Notes: generated from the letters alone by a model not told the origin. Counted from the first letter of the stretch, positions 42,633-52,546 are shown. The stretch: DNA of 64,000 nt from Tannockella sp964372125 (GCA_964372125.1 CAYJPL010000005.1:25007-89006), one strand, 5' to 3'. Program-made: numbers and translations.

Positions 42633-44270
42633 ATGAAAGAAATCGTATATGTAAGTGGACATCGAAATCCAGATAGTGATTCGATTTGTTCTGCGATAAG
42701 CTATAGTTATTTATTAAACAAATTAGGGCGTTATAATGCTGTTCCAGTACGCTTAGGTAATGTTAGTAGAGAAACAGAATATATTTTAAAATATTTTGGA
42801 ATTGAACATCCAACATTATTAAAGTCTGTAAAACAAAAAGTAGAAGATTTAGAATATGATAAAGTTACCGTGTTTTCTAAAGAATTAACTCTTAAGACTG
42901 CATGGGCATTAATGAAAAAACAAAACCTAAAATCAGCACCAATCCTTGATGATTATGGTCAGTTATTGGGATTATTATCAACTTCTAATATGATTGAAGG
43001 TTATATGGAGAAATGGAACAGTGATATCTTAAATGATGCAAATACTCCAATCGAAAATGTAATTGATACATTAGAAGCTAATGTAATCTACCTAAATGAA
43101 AAATTAAAAACAATTCAAGGTGAAGTACATATTGCAGCAATGCGTGGTGAAGAAGCAACAAAACGTGTTGGCCATAATGATGTTGTAATCATCGGTGGTG
43201 ACCGAGATGATGCAGTGCTTGCAATGATCCAAGCAAGTCCAGCATTATTGATTCTAACAGGAGCAATGTCAATAGAAGATACTATTTTAGAAAAGTTAAA
43301 AGAAAAAGGTATTAGTGTAATTTCTACAGGATTTAATACATACTTAGCATCTCAACAAATTGTGCAATCTATTCCAGTAGAACATGTGATGCAAAAAGGA
43401 AACTTAGTTACTTTTTCAACAGATGATACACTAGAATATATTAAAGAAGTAATGTCACAAACAAGATTCCGTAGTTACCCAGTAATTGACTTAAATAATC
43501 ACTGTGTCGGAAGTGTTTCAAGATTTGCGTTACTAAGTGGATTTAAGAAAAAAGTAATATTAGTAGATCATAATGAAAGAGGTCAATCAATTCCAGGTGT
43601 TGAAGAGGCAGTAATCTTAGAAGTAATCGATCATCATCGTGTTGCTGACATCCAAACTGTAGGACCACTATTATTTAGAAGCGAGCCAGTAGGTTGTACG
43701 GCAACAATTATAACAAAATGTTATATGGAGCAAGAAGTTGAAATACCAGCTGCAATGGCTGGGATAATGTTAGGGGCAATCCTTTCAGATACATTATTAT
43801 TCAAATCACCAACATGTACTTCACAAGATATTGAAATCGCAAATATGCTTGCAAAAATTGCTGGTATAGACTCAGAATCTTTTGCGATGGATATGTTTAA
43901 GGCTGGTACTTCATTAGTTGGTAAAACTGTAGAAGAAATATTCCAACAAGATTATAAACGTTTCACATTAGAAGATCACAATGTTGGAATCGCGCAAGTA
44001 AATTCAATGGATATTGAAGGGTTCTTACCATATAAAGAAGAGATGTTAGCTTATATGAATAAAGAAGCAAATGATCATGAATTAGATTTCACATTACTAT
44101 TATTAACGGATATCATCAATGGAAATAGTGAAATATTCGTTGGAGGTCCAAGATTAGATTTAGTAGAAAAAGCGTTTGGAGTAACTTTAGTAGATAATCA
44201 AGCCACATTAGAAGGTGTTATTTCACGTAAAAAACAAGTTGTTCCAACAATAACTGAGGCAGTAACATAA
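42633..44270 (+). CDS. ppaC: Manganese-dependent inorganic pyrophosphatase with CBS and DRTGG domains
   Basis: This family II enzyme hydrolyses pyrophosphate and is regulated by adenine nucleotides. It has 545 residues, longer than the plain 310-residue type, because a regulatory insert (about 70-300) splits the DHH domain. The N-terminal motif is GHRNPDSDSI. CBS 1 includes KSAPILDDYGQLLGLLSTSN, the DRTGG part includes VVIIGGDRDDAVLAMI, and CBS 2 includes RFRSYPVIDLNN. The metal-binding VIDHHRV and the ILSDTLLFKSPT element follow. Such CBS-DRTGG enzymes in clostridia are activated by diadenosine tetraphosphate. The stop overlaps the rqcP start. Confidence 0.93.
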   Translation: MKEIVYVSGHRNPDSDSICSAISYSYLLNKLGRYNAVPVRLGNVSRETEYILKYFGIEHPTLLKSVKQKVEDLEYDKVTVFSKELTLKTAWALMKKQNLKSAPILDDYGQLLGLLSTSNMIEGYMEKWNSDILNDANTPIENVIDTLEANVIYLNEKLKTIQGEVHIAAMRGEEATKRVGHNDVVIIGGDRDDAVLAMIQASPALLILTGAMSIEDTILEKLKEKGISVISTGFNTYLASQQIVQSIPVEHVMQKGNLVTFSTDDTLEYIKEVMSQTRFRSYPVIDLNNHCVGSVSRFALLSGFKKKVILVDHNERGQSIPGVEEAVILEVIDHHRVADIQTVGPLLFRSEPVGCTATIITKCYMEQEVEIPAAMAGIMLGAILSDTLLFKSPTCTSQDIEIANMLAKIAGIDSESFAMDMFKAGTSLVGKTVEEIFQQDYKRFTLEDHNVGIAQVNSMDIEGFLPYKEEMLAYMNKEANDHELDFTLLLLTDIINGNSEIFVGGPRLDLVEKAFGVTLVDNQATLEGVISRKKQVVPTITEAVT

Positions 44271-44539
44271 TGCGTCTTGATAAATTCTTAAAAGTATCAA
44301 GAATTATTAAACGACGTACACTATCAAAAGAAATTAGTGAAAGCCAACGTGTAAAAGTAAATGATAAGGTCGCAAAACCATCTACAAAACTAAAAATTGG
44401 AGATATCATAGAAGTTGAATTTGGTAAAACAAGATTAACTGTTAAAGTAGAAATTATAAAAGAACATGTATTAAAAGATGAAAGTACAATGTTATATTCG
44501 ATAGTTAAAGAAGAACGAATTGAAAGAATAATAGATTAG
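44270..44539 (+). CDS. rqcP: S4-domain RNA-binding protein RqcP (YabO family)
   Basis: This is an 89-residue protein consisting of one S4 domain. It opens MRLDKFLKVSRIIKRRTLSKE and has QRVKVNDKVAKPSTKLKIGD. In Bacillus, RqcP assists RqcH in adding alanine tails to stalled nascent chains on 50S subunits. Size and start match that family well. It overlaps the pyrophosphatase stop by one base. A strong terminator follows. Confidence 0.88.
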   Translation: MRLDKFLKVSRIIKRRTLSKEISESQRVKVNDKVAKPSTKLKIGDIIEVEFGKTRLTVKVEIIKEHVLKDESTMLYSIVKEERIERIID

Positions 44540-44567
44540 CTTATTTGCATATGCAAATAGGCTTTTT
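44538..44567 (+). terminator. Terminator of the yheO-ppaC-rqcP operon
   Basis: AGCTTATTTGCAT pairs with ATGCAAATAGGCT with one wobble pair, followed by TTTTT. Confidence 0.88.
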
Positions 44568-44574
44568 AATAACT

Positions 44575-44602
44575 AAAAAGACGACTAATTTAGTCGTCTT
44601 TG
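44575..44602 (-). terminator. Terminator of the O-antigen-ligase-like gene
   Basis: AAGACGACTAA (44578-44588) pairs with TTAGTCGTCTT (44590-44600), with a U run on the minus strand. Confidence 0.85.
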
Positions 44603-44603
44603 A

Positions 44604-45785
44604 TTAGTTTGTATTATTTTGTGTTTTGTTATTATACATACTATTTGATGTGACTATGAATAAAAATAATAGCCCTGGATGTAAGAAAAAAACGGAGAAG
44701 TCAATCATACCATGAATAAGTATTGTTACGATAACACTTGTAACAAAGGCAGCATAGTGACGGTGTATATAAAACATATCTTCTACTCGCTTGATTCCTT
44801 TTATGCAATATATTAAACCTATAGAGCATCCGATGATTCCATAGCTAGCAAGTACTTCTAAGTAGATGTTATGAGCATGATGTGTTAAGTAGTTACCATA
44901 GATTGGTGCAGTATGGAAGTATCCCATAGGACCAACTCCAAAAAAAGGATAGTCACTAATGCTTTTTAGTGCTCCAGTCCAAATATCGTATCGAACACCA
45001 AGGTTTTTAACTAAATATTCAATTCTTGGTATTTGATCAATGTTAAATAGAAAGTAAATCAACACTATTAAAATTCCAGTAATATATAAATAACAAATTG
45101 GTTTATTTTTAATTAATAGGAAATATACAAAAGTAGCAATTCCAAGTGAAACCCAAGATGCACGTGAACCAGTAAGATACATGATAAATAAATTGATTGC
45201 AAGTACAACAGTATACCATATCATCTGTTTATAATTTCTATAATGCTTAGACATTTTATAGAATATTGCTAGGACAACCATTTCGATTACTGTGACATAG
45301 TAATTTGCATTTAACATTACACTATTTAAACGATTCTCACGACGTGAGTATATTTTTATAATAAACTCATCATGTCCGTTTCGTTGTAAGATTTCTAAAT
45401 ATTCTAAAAAACCATAAAATGCCCAAAATACAGACATAAGAATAATGAGGTCTATGATGAAAGAAAATAGTTCAGGTGTAATGTTGTCTTTGAAGTGAAA
45501 AATTAAAACAACGAAGAGTGCAATGATTATGCACACCATGACCCCTATCCAATTATGATGAAATACAGACACACCACATGAAATAAGTAGAAAATATGCA
45601 ATATATTTACTGTTTGGTGATTTTTTAAAAAGGTTTATTGCTTTTTTTGAACAGAAAAGATATATTATTTCTATTATATATATAAAAGAAGCAATGTAAT
45701 ATGGTAATAAAAGTGTAAGGATATTTAATATAATAAGTCGTTGTTCAAAATTCCAACGCGATTTTAGTTTGTTAATAAATTCCAT
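44604..45785 (-). CDS. O-antigen ligase/polymerase-like membrane protein (Wzy_C)
   Basis: This is a polytopic membrane protein of 393 residues with about ten hydrophobic segments. The family signature is the long outside loop ending HHAHNIYLEVLASYGIIG, and the Arg-containing motif is YLTGSRASWVSLG. Such proteins join or polymerise lipid-linked glycans; in Gram-positive bacteria they serve wall polysaccharide or capsule assembly. No glycosyltransferases or flippase are adjacent, so the glycan is unknown. It is single on the minus strand and diverges from the methyltransferase gene. Confidence 0.85.
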   Translation of the reverse strand: MEFINKLKSRWNFEQRLIILNILTLLLPYYIASFIYIIEIIYLFCSKKAINLFKKSPNSKYIAYFLLISCGVSVFHHNWIGVMVCIIIALFVVLIFHFKDNITPELFSFIIDLIILMSVFWAFYGFLEYLEILQRNGHDEFIIKIYSRRENRLNSVMLNANYYVTVIEMVVLAIFYKMSKHYRNYKQMIWYTVVLAINLFIMYLTGSRASWVSLGIATFVYFLLIKNKPICYLYITGILIVLIYFLFNIDQIPRIEYLVKNLGVRYDIWTGALKSISDYPFFGVGPMGYFHTAPIYGNYLTHHAHNIYLEVLASYGIIGCSIGLIYCIKGIKRVEDMFYIHRHYAAFVTSVIVTILIHGMIDFSVFFLHPGLLFLFIVTSNSMYNNKTQNNTN

Positions 45786-45848
45786 AGGACCTCCTAATCA
45801 CGAAAAGTATACCATGCTTAGCAAAGCTGTTCAATGAAAGGATATCAT

Positions 45849-46784
45849 ATGCAATCATATTTATACCAATTTAACTATCCACCGGCGCACAAAGAATTAT
45901 GGAAACTAGAAACAAAATATTTATTTAATGAACGTTTAATGGCAAAGGAACTTATTACTGATAAAGATATTCCGATTGATTGTAGTGTTTTTATAAAAGC
46001 AAAGATTAAAATTGTGGCATTTCATCAAGATATAGAAAAGGCTCTAGAAATATTAAAAGATAAAAATGTTGAATGCGAATCTTTCAAAGTCATTTATTTA
46101 AAGAATGAAAATACTCATGTTGAATATAATAAAACTCTAGAAGTTTGTAATTTAGTTAGTAAGTGTATTAAAGGTCGAATCATGATGAAAGAACCAGATA
46201 CAATGATTGCAGTTACGCGAATAAACAATCAATGGTACATTGGTTATTATCAGCATGGTGTTCCTAATTGGAAAAATTTCGCCAACAAGCCATATACATT
46301 TTCTAATGCATTGGATTTAAGGCTCGCAAGAACAGTGATAAACATAGCTTGTAAAAACAATCCAAATATTACCGTAGTTGATCCATGTTGTGGAATGGGG
46401 ACAGTGGTTTTAGAAGGACTTGCATTAGGAATGAATATTAGAGGATATGATATTTCACGAGAAATATCATATAAAGGTAGATTGAATGTAGAGTATTTTG
46501 GATTTGAGCCAACCCTTATTAAAAAGAGCGCAATCGCAGATATAAAAGAGTATTACGATGTTGCAATTATTGATATTCCATATAATTTATACGCTCCAAT
46601 CACATACGAAGAACAATGTGATATATTAGTTCAAGCAAGGCGTATATGTAAGAGATTTATTTTAATTAGTTATGATGATATGTCTAAAGAGTTAGTGGAT
46701 GCTGGATTTGAAATCATAGATTATTGTGGGGTGAAAAAGACAGAATTTACATCTTTTGAAAGGAAGCTATATGTATGCCAGTAA
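45849..46784 (+). CDS. TRM11/RlmKL-like putative RNA or DNA methyltransferase
   Basis: This 311-residue protein has a C-terminal S-adenosylmethionine fold. The binding loop is VVDPCCGMGTVVLEGLALG, followed by GYDIS, and the catalytic loop is DIPYNLY, a variant of the D-P-P-Y motif. The N-terminal half resembles the substrate-recognition part of TRM11-like enzymes rather than a restriction methylase. I chose ATG 45849 since AAGGA lies 7 bases upstream; ATG 45834 has no site. Its likely target is a tRNA or rRNA guanine, but this is inference. It heads a tightly packed set with two ABC genes and an HD gene. Confidence 0.78.
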   Translation: MQSYLYQFNYPPAHKELWKLETKYLFNERLMAKELITDKDIPIDCSVFIKAKIKIVAFHQDIEKALEILKDKNVECESFKVIYLKNENTHVEYNKTLEVCNLVSKCIKGRIMMKEPDTMIAVTRINNQWYIGYYQHGVPNWKNFANKPYTFSNALDLRLARTVINIACKNNPNITVVDPCCGMGTVVLEGLALGMNIRGYDISREISYKGRLNVEYFGFEPTLIKKSAIADIKEYYDVAIIDIPYNLYAPITYEEQCDILVQARRICKRFILISYDDMSKELVDAGFEIIDYCGVKKTEFTSFERKLYVCQ

Positions 46785-48490
46785 AGCATTCTGTTTTAAA
46801 TACATATATTAATAGATATAAAGTTACTATAACGGTTGCATTTTTATGTAAAATTATAGAAGCGATACTAGAACTATTTATTCCAATTGTAGTTGCATTG
46901 ATCATTGATCGGGGAATATTAAAAGATGATAAAAATGAAATAATATATTATACTTTCATACTATTTGCACTTGCAATAATAGGATATCTTTTTGCACTAG
47001 TATGCCAATACTTTGCAGCTAAGTGTAGTCAAGAAATCGCGACAGACATGCGAAGAGACTTATTTGTACATATCAACAAATTAAGGCCAACAAGTGCTGC
47101 CAAAATCCAAACTTCATCATTAATTAATCGTGTTACAAGTGATGTATTATTAGTACAACAATGTATCGCAATGACTATTCGTCTGGCATCAAGATTACCG
47201 TTTTTAATTATCGGATCACTGGTTGCATGTTATATAGTTAGTGATTCACTATTTTATATATTCATTATAGTGACAATACTATTGGCAGCTGTCATTATTA
47301 TTATCACAATCCATTCAATTAATAGATACCAAAAGGCTCAAGTAACACTTGATAGAATTGTTGGAATGATTAAAGAAACCTTACAAGGAATACGTGCAAT
47401 TAAAGTGTTCAATACAAGTGAAAATGAAATATCTAAATTCGACGCTATTGTTGACACGAAAAATAAACAATTAATACAAATTGGGAAGATACAAGCAATA
47501 CTACAACCATTTGCGTATATGATAGTAAATATCGCTGCATTATTTGTTGTATATCATGGTGCATACAATGTATCAAGTGGACATATGAGTAGTGGAGATA
47601 TTGTTGCATTAGTAAATTATTTGACACAGATATCACTAGCACTATTTGTACTAGTAAACATTCTTACACTTTATTTTAAAAGCTATACAAGTATTACAAG
47701 AATCAATGAAGTTTTTTCACTAGAGACAATGATAGAACCAACAAAAAATGATACTAATAGTAGTAATTATGCACTTGAACTTCAAAATGTATCTTTTGGA
47801 TATGGTGATAAATTAATATTAGAAGATATATCATTTCAAGTGCTCTCTAAGAGTAAACTTGCTATTATTGGAACTACTGGATGCGGTAAAACTACATTAG
47901 TTGATTTACTGATGAAAAAGTATTCATTGAATACTGGGAATATTAAAATATATGGAAAAGATAGTACTAAACTCACAAGTAAAATCTTATATAATAATAT
48001 TTCACTTGTGAGTCAAAAAACAATGTTAATTGCAGGAACAATAGAAGAAAATTTGAAAGTCGCAAATCAGCATGCAACAAAAGAAGAAATGATAAAAGCA
48101 TTAAAAGATAGCCAGAGTTATGATTTTGTTTGTAAAAAAGGATTTGATTATCATATTGAAGAATATGGTAGAAATTTATCTGGTGGGCAAATTCAGAGAA
48201 TTATGATTGCAAGAGCACTTCTAAAAAAATCTAAAATTATAATCTTTGATGAATCATTTAGCGCCTTAGATAATATTACAACAAATAAAATTCATGGTGC
48301 ACTTGCAAAAATGGATATTACATGCATATTAATTACTAAAAGAATTATGGTTGCAAAAAATGCAGATAATATTGTTGTCTTAGAAGATGGTAAAATAGAT
48401 GGTATAGGAACTCATGAAAGTTTGAAAAAACGTTCAAATTTATACCAAGAACTGTGTGCATTGCAGATTGATGAGGTATATTATGAGTAA
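46775..48490 (+). CDS. ABC exporter subunit A (degenerate H-loop)
   Basis: This is one half of a heterodimeric exporter, with 571 residues. An N-terminal six-helix membrane domain (about 1-300) is followed by an ATPase domain. Walker A is GTTGCGKTT, the signature is LSGGQ, and Walker B is KIIIFDESFSALD. The H-loop His is replaced: the segment reads ILITKRIMVAK where typical proteins have AHR. This matches the degenerate half of asymmetric exporters. It overlaps the preceding gene by 10 bases and the next by 8. The substrate is unknown; drugs, lipids or peptides are typical. Confidence 0.88.
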   Translation: MPVKHSVLNTYINRYKVTITVAFLCKIIEAILELFIPIVVALIIDRGILKDDKNEIIYYTFILFALAIIGYLFALVCQYFAAKCSQEIATDMRRDLFVHINKLRPTSAAKIQTSSLINRVTSDVLLVQQCIAMTIRLASRLPFLIIGSLVACYIVSDSLFYIFIIVTILLAAVIIIITIHSINRYQKAQVTLDRIVGMIKETLQGIRAIKVFNTSENEISKFDAIVDTKNKQLIQIGKIQAILQPFAYMIVNIAALFVVYHGAYNVSSGHMSSGDIVALVNYLTQISLALFVLVNILTLYFKSYTSITRINEVFSLETMIEPTKNDTNSSNYALELQNVSFGYGDKLILEDISFQVLSKSKLAIIGTTGCGKTTLVDLLMKKYSLNTGNIKIYGKDSTKLTSKILYNNISLVSQKTMLIAGTIEENLKVANQHATKEEMIKALKDSQSYDFVCKKGFDYHIEEYGRNLSGGQIQRIMIARALLKKSKIIIFDESFSALDNITTNKIHGALAKMDITCILITKRIMVAKNADNIVVLEDGKIDGIGTHESLKKRSNLYQELCALQIDEVYYE

Positions 48491-50204
48491 GAAGATATTA
48501 TATTTTATAAATGCTGTGCAAATCCCTAAAAAGACATTAATGTTACTAATATGTTTAACGATAGTTAGTGTATCGACAGTACTTACAATACCAATTTTAA
48601 TTGGTAGAGCGATTGATTTATTGATACTTAGTACAATAGATTTTACTACATTAAAATATAGTCTACTAATAATAGCGCTATTAATACTGTTATTTTTCTT
48701 TGTTAGTTATGCAATCACATGGAAAATAAATAAGCTTGCATATAATGTTAGTGGAAATTTCCAAAAACAATTATATAAGAAAATATATCGTTTGAGTCTA
48801 TTAGATATTGATAAAAGTAAGCATGGAGAAATTGCGAGTCGCTTAACAAGTGATATTGATTTAGTGATAACTGGTGTAATATCAAGTATTACTTCATTAA
48901 GCAGTGGTATTATAACAATCATATTTACAATTATAATAATGTTGTTTTTAGATATTGTAGTAGGATTAGTTGTAATCATTTTAACACCACTATCACTGCT
49001 GGTTGCATCATTGATTGTTGCTAGAACACATAAATACTTTCAAGAACAAGTTGAGCTACGTGCTAATATTACAGCTTTTGTAAATGAGAGAATTGAAAAT
49101 CAAGAAATGATAATGCAATACAATTATGGAGAAAAAAATATTGAGGACTTTGATGAAATTAATAATAAACTGCATAAAAATGGTATAAAATTCCAGTTTT
49201 ATGGTGCACTTGTCAATCCAACAACTCGTTTTATAAACAGTTTGCTTTATGCAAGTGTTTGTTTAGTAGGGTCTTTTGCGGTATTACAAGGAAGATTTGA
49301 AGTTGGTGTACTAGTATCATTTCTTGCTTATGCAAGTCAATATACAAAACCGTTTAATGAACTAGCGACTGTATTTAGTGAAGTCCAAATTTCAATGATA
49401 GCGATGAAAAGGATTGAAGAATTCTTAGAGTATGATGAAGTAACAATAAACTCTAAAAATCAATTATCAAAAAATATTGAAGGACAAATTGATATAGAAG
49501 ATATTTCATTTGAATATACAAATGGCATGCCAGTAATAAATAACCTTTCAATAAAAATACCATCAAAAAAGACAACTGCTATTGTCGGGCATACGGGATC
49601 TGGAAAGACTACAATCTTACAACTGTTACTTGGGTTTTATACGTGTACAACTGGTAATATTTATATTGATGGAAAAGATGTTAGTAAGCTTTCTGCTAGT
49701 GATCTTCATCGTTGCTATGCGATGGTATTGCAAGAGCCTTGGATATTTGATGGAACAATTAGAGAAAACATTATCTATGCAAAGCCAAATGCAAGTCATC
49801 AAGAAATGTTGGAAATCACAAAATCCACATATGTTGATGAATTTGTATCACATTTAGATAAAGGATATGATACGCTAATAACTAGCGATAGAAGTATCTT
49901 ATCAAAGGGGCAAAAACAACTTATTTCTATAGCACGCATGATGCTTGCAAATCCACAAGTCATATTATTGGATGAAGCAACTAGTGCTATTGATAGTGCT
50001 ACTGAATTAAAGATACAAAATGCAATTGAAACAATGATGTCAGGTAAAACAACAATCATTGTAGCCCATCGACTGTCAACGATAAAAAATGCTGACAATA
50101 TTGTTGTCATGGAAGGTGGCACTGTTGTTGAAAGTGGAAGTCATGATCGATTGATGAAACAGGATGGTTATTATAAAGAATTATATGATATACAATTTAG
50201 ATAG
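48483..50204 (+). CDS. ABC exporter subunit B (non-canonical signature)
   Basis: This partner subunit has 573 residues with the same fused membrane and ATPase plan. Walker A is GHTGSGKTT, Walker B is VILLDEATSAIDS, and the H-loop is intact in IVAHRLSTIKNAD. The signature is LSKGQ instead of LSGGQ. With subunit A it would form one canonical ATP site (its own Walker motifs with LSGGQ from A) and one degenerate site. I start at ATG 48483, after GAGG; the in-frame ATG at 48456 lies within the partner gene. Confidence 0.88.
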   Translation: MSKKILYFINAVQIPKKTLMLLICLTIVSVSTVLTIPILIGRAIDLLILSTIDFTTLKYSLLIIALLILLFFFVSYAITWKINKLAYNVSGNFQKQLYKKIYRLSLLDIDKSKHGEIASRLTSDIDLVITGVISSITSLSSGIITIIFTIIIMLFLDIVVGLVVIILTPLSLLVASLIVARTHKYFQEQVELRANITAFVNERIENQEMIMQYNYGEKNIEDFDEINNKLHKNGIKFQFYGALVNPTTRFINSLLYASVCLVGSFAVLQGRFEVGVLVSFLAYASQYTKPFNELATVFSEVQISMIAMKRIEEFLEYDEVTINSKNQLSKNIEGQIDIEDISFEYTNGMPVINNLSIKIPSKKTTAIVGHTGSGKTTILQLLLGFYTCTTGNIYIDGKDVSKLSASDLHRCYAMVLQEPWIFDGTIRENIIYAKPNASHQEMLEITKSTYVDEFVSHLDKGYDTLITSDRSILSKGQKQLISIARMMLANPQVILLDEATSAIDSATELKIQNAIETMMSGKTTIIVAHRLSTIKNADNIVVMEGGTVVESGSHDRLMKQDGYYKELYDIQFR

Positions 50205-50212
50205 GAGACAAT

Positions 50213-50746
50213 ATGTCAAAAATAACAACATATAGTGGTAAGAAAGTAAATCCATTACAAATGACAAGTGAGGATGTAGATATATTAGATATCGCCCATG
50301 CACTTTCATTTATGACTAGAGCTAATGGTCATTTTCAATCATTTTATTCTGTAGCTCAACATAGTATTAACTGCGCTCTAGAAGCAAAACAGAGAGGATA
50401 TAGTAAAATTGTACAACTAGCATGCTTGCTACACGATGGTAGCGAAGCATATTTAAGCGATATTACCCGACCTGTTAAACCGTTATTACCAAAATATTTA
50501 GAAATAGAAGATAAACTTCAAAACAAGATTTATAAAACATATATCAAGCGTGATTTAACAGATGAAGAGTTACAACAAGTTAAGCAGATAGATGATATAT
50601 TATTAGTTGCAGAATTTGATGTATTAATGAAAACACATGATTTTGTAGTCAAAGATCCAATTCAAGCAACATTATGCTTTGAGACTGTTGATTTTAAAAC
50701 TGTTGAAGAAATGATGATAAATCTATTTAAAGAATTAAGTATATAA
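50213..50746 (+). CDS. HD-domain phosphohydrolase
   Basis: This is a small cytoplasmic metal-dependent hydrolase of 177 residues. The HD residues are visible: His in YSVAQHSINC, the His-Asp pair in ACLLHDGSEAYLSDI and a later Asp in AEFDVLM. It resembles YfdR/YfbR-like nucleotidases, which act on deoxynucleoside monophosphates, but the substrate is uncertain. It begins 8 bases after the exporter gene and is probably co-transcribed. A strong terminator shared with the opposite gene follows. Confidence 0.85.
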   Translation: MSKITTYSGKKVNPLQMTSEDVDILDIAHALSFMTRANGHFQSFYSVAQHSINCALEAKQRGYSKIVQLACLLHDGSEAYLSDITRPVKPLLPKYLEIEDKLQNKIYKTYIKRDLTDEELQQVKQIDDILLVAEFDVLMKTHDFVVKDPIQATLCFETVDFKTVEEMMINLFKELSI

Positions 50747-50780
50747 AAAATCCTCAAAGAATATTCTTTGAAGATTTTTT
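50747..50780 (+). terminator. Bidirectional terminator between the HD gene and the small membrane protein gene
   Basis: AAATCCTCAAAGAAT pairs with ATTCTTTGAAGATTT with one mismatch, flanked by A and T runs. Confidence 0.85.
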
Positions 50781-51269
50781 TTAACGACATTTTTGTAATG
50801 CGTGCTTAACACGTGTAACATCTAAAAAGCGCATCGGTGTTTCATAAGACTTTTGTCCATATGTAAATCGTAATTTTGTGTCTTTTGGATAGCTAACACG
50901 TTTTACTTTGCGGTAATCTAACAAGATTTTTCCTATTAACATCTGACGATTACCAATAAATGTAATTTGTCCAAAAAAATACGATATAATAAGTGTTGCA
51001 GTCGTACCAATATTAAGTATTGTAAGTGTTGTTGTCATATCTGTTTGAAAGTTTATAATCGCAAAATATACACCTACTGTACAAATCCCGATATATATTA
51101 TACCTAGGATAGTATAGAATATTAATCCCATAGTATTAATACATAATGTTAATGATTTATCACTTTTTTTCAATTTTAACACTGTGTATAATAACGACAG
51201 GTTAACATAAAAAAGCCATAGAAAGATGACCAATACAATAATTGGTAATATAGAAAATAAGATATCCAT
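50781..51269 (-). CDS. Small membrane protein of unknown function
   Basis: This is a 162-residue protein with four hydrophobic segments (about 5-27, 45-65, 70-90 and 98-115). A short cytoplasmic tail follows (IGNRQMLIGKILLDYRK, then basic and aromatic residues). The tail is similar in style to DUF5673-type membrane proteins, a weak match from memory. No enzymatic motif is seen. It is monocistronic with the ribosome site AAAGGAG and shares a terminator with the HD gene. Confidence 0.65.
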   Translation of the reverse strand: MDILFSILPIIVLVIFLWLFYVNLSLLYTVLKLKKSDKSLTLCINTMGLIFYTILGIIYIGICTVGVYFAIINFQTDMTTTLTILNIGTTATLIISYFFGQITFIGNRQMLIGKILLDYRKVKRVSYPKDTKLRFTYGQKSYETPMRFLDVTRVKHALQKCR

Positions 51270-51304
51270 AATGAACTCCTTTTTATAATCTAATATTATT
51301 ATAC

Positions 51305-51336
51305 AAAAAAAACATGTAAGTGCCTACATGTTTTTT
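51305..51336 (-). terminator. Terminator of the vanY-like/capA operon
   Basis: AAAAAACATGTA pairs with TACATGTTTTTT around a short loop, with a U run on the minus strand. Confidence 0.88.
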
Positions 51337-51341
51337 AATAT

Positions 51342-52544
51342 TTATTGTATTTTAAATTCATTTCCAATAATTTCGTTGGTTTTTTGAGTGAAATCTTCGA
51401 TAATATTAGAATCCACATCTTTTAAAATGTAATGCTCTTGTTGTAAGTCGGTTGTATAATCTGAAAGTTTATATACAGTAGGGTTTGCGTTTTTGATATC
51501 AGTAGGACTTGATTCATAGTGATTTATAAGCATTGTCCAAGTAACATTTTCAATTACGACATCATCATCTTTTTTTACAAAGTCCATTGTAACCATACCT
51601 TCTAATTGATTATCAACAGATTCCATAGTGCTAATGAAATTTCCTAAACTATAAATTACTAGTGTTTGGTTTCCATCAACACCTTCAACCCATTCCATTG
51701 GTTGAATCACGTGTGGATGATGTCCAATAACTAAATCTACACCTAAATCTGCAAATAGTTGAGCATTTTCAGTTTGCAAGGCATTTATTTCATAACTATT
51801 TTCATCACCCCAGTGGGCAGATACAATGACTACATCAGCTTGCTTTTTAGCACGTGTTATATCACTAGTTATTTGTTCTTTATCAAAACCATGAACTGCA
51901 TAATCTTTATCTGTTGTATATCCATTGGTACTATACGTATATGCAACAAAGGCAAATGATATTCCTTCACGTTCAATTATCTTCACTGAATCAGACATCT
52001 CTTGGCTATTGTTTACACCTACTAAAAGTACCTCAGGATACTTATCCCATATTGAAATAGTGTTTTCAATCGCTATGTATCCAGCATCTAATGAGTGATT
52101 TGTAGCAGTGTTTACAACATCAAAACCAATATCAGTTAAATCAGATGCTAACTGCTCAGGAGAGTTGAATGCAGGATAACCAGTAATACCTAGATCATCG
52201 CCACCGATAATACTTTCTTGATTTATAAATGCTAAATCTGCTGCTTTAACATCACTAGCAACATTTTTGTATAATGGTAGAAAATCATAAGTATTATCAC
52301 CATATTCACCACTATTTAGATCACCGGCAGTGTAAATTCTTTCATGTCCGATATTATCACCTACGGCTAAAAAAGAGACACTACTTTCTGTGTTTGTTGT
52401 TGTTTGTTCTTCAGTTGTTTTGTCAGAATTTGTATCATCGCCTGTAAAAAAATTAAGTGCAAACAAGATTCCGGCAACCACTGTTAAAATCGCAAATATT
52501 GCAATAATAACTTTTGTAAGATTTAATCGTCTTTTTTGGTACAT
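51342..52544 (-). CDS. CapA family membrane-anchored metallophosphoesterase-like protein
   Basis: This is a 400-residue protein held outside by an N-terminal membrane anchor (about 13-33), followed by a Thr-rich linker. The CapA/PgsA domain opens FLAVGDNIGHERIY and includes FINQESIIGG, ATNHSLDAG and VIGHHPHVIQPMEW, with VIYSLGNFIS after. CapA proteins take part in poly-gamma-glutamate capsule synthesis, but single copies without PgsB/PgsC are common and of unclear role. No pgsBC genes are here. It lies 2 bases after the VanY-like gene in one operon. Confidence 0.88.
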   Translation of the reverse strand: MYQKRRLNLTKVIIAIFAILTVVAGILFALNFFTGDDTNSDKTTEEQTTTNTESSVSFLAVGDNIGHERIYTAGDLNSGEYGDNTYDFLPLYKNVASDVKAADLAFINQESIIGGDDLGITGYPAFNSPEQLASDLTDIGFDVVNTATNHSLDAGYIAIENTISIWDKYPEVLLVGVNNSQEMSDSVKIIEREGISFAFVAYTYSTNGYTTDKDYAVHGFDKEQITSDITRAKKQADVVIVSAHWGDENSYEINALQTENAQLFADLGVDLVIGHHPHVIQPMEWVEGVDGNQTLVIYSLGNFISTMESVDNQLEGMVTMDFVKKDDDVVIENVTWTMLINHYESSPTDIKNANPTVYKLSDYTTDLQQEHYILKDVDSNIIEDFTQKTNEIIGNEFKIQ

Positions 52545-52546
52545 AA

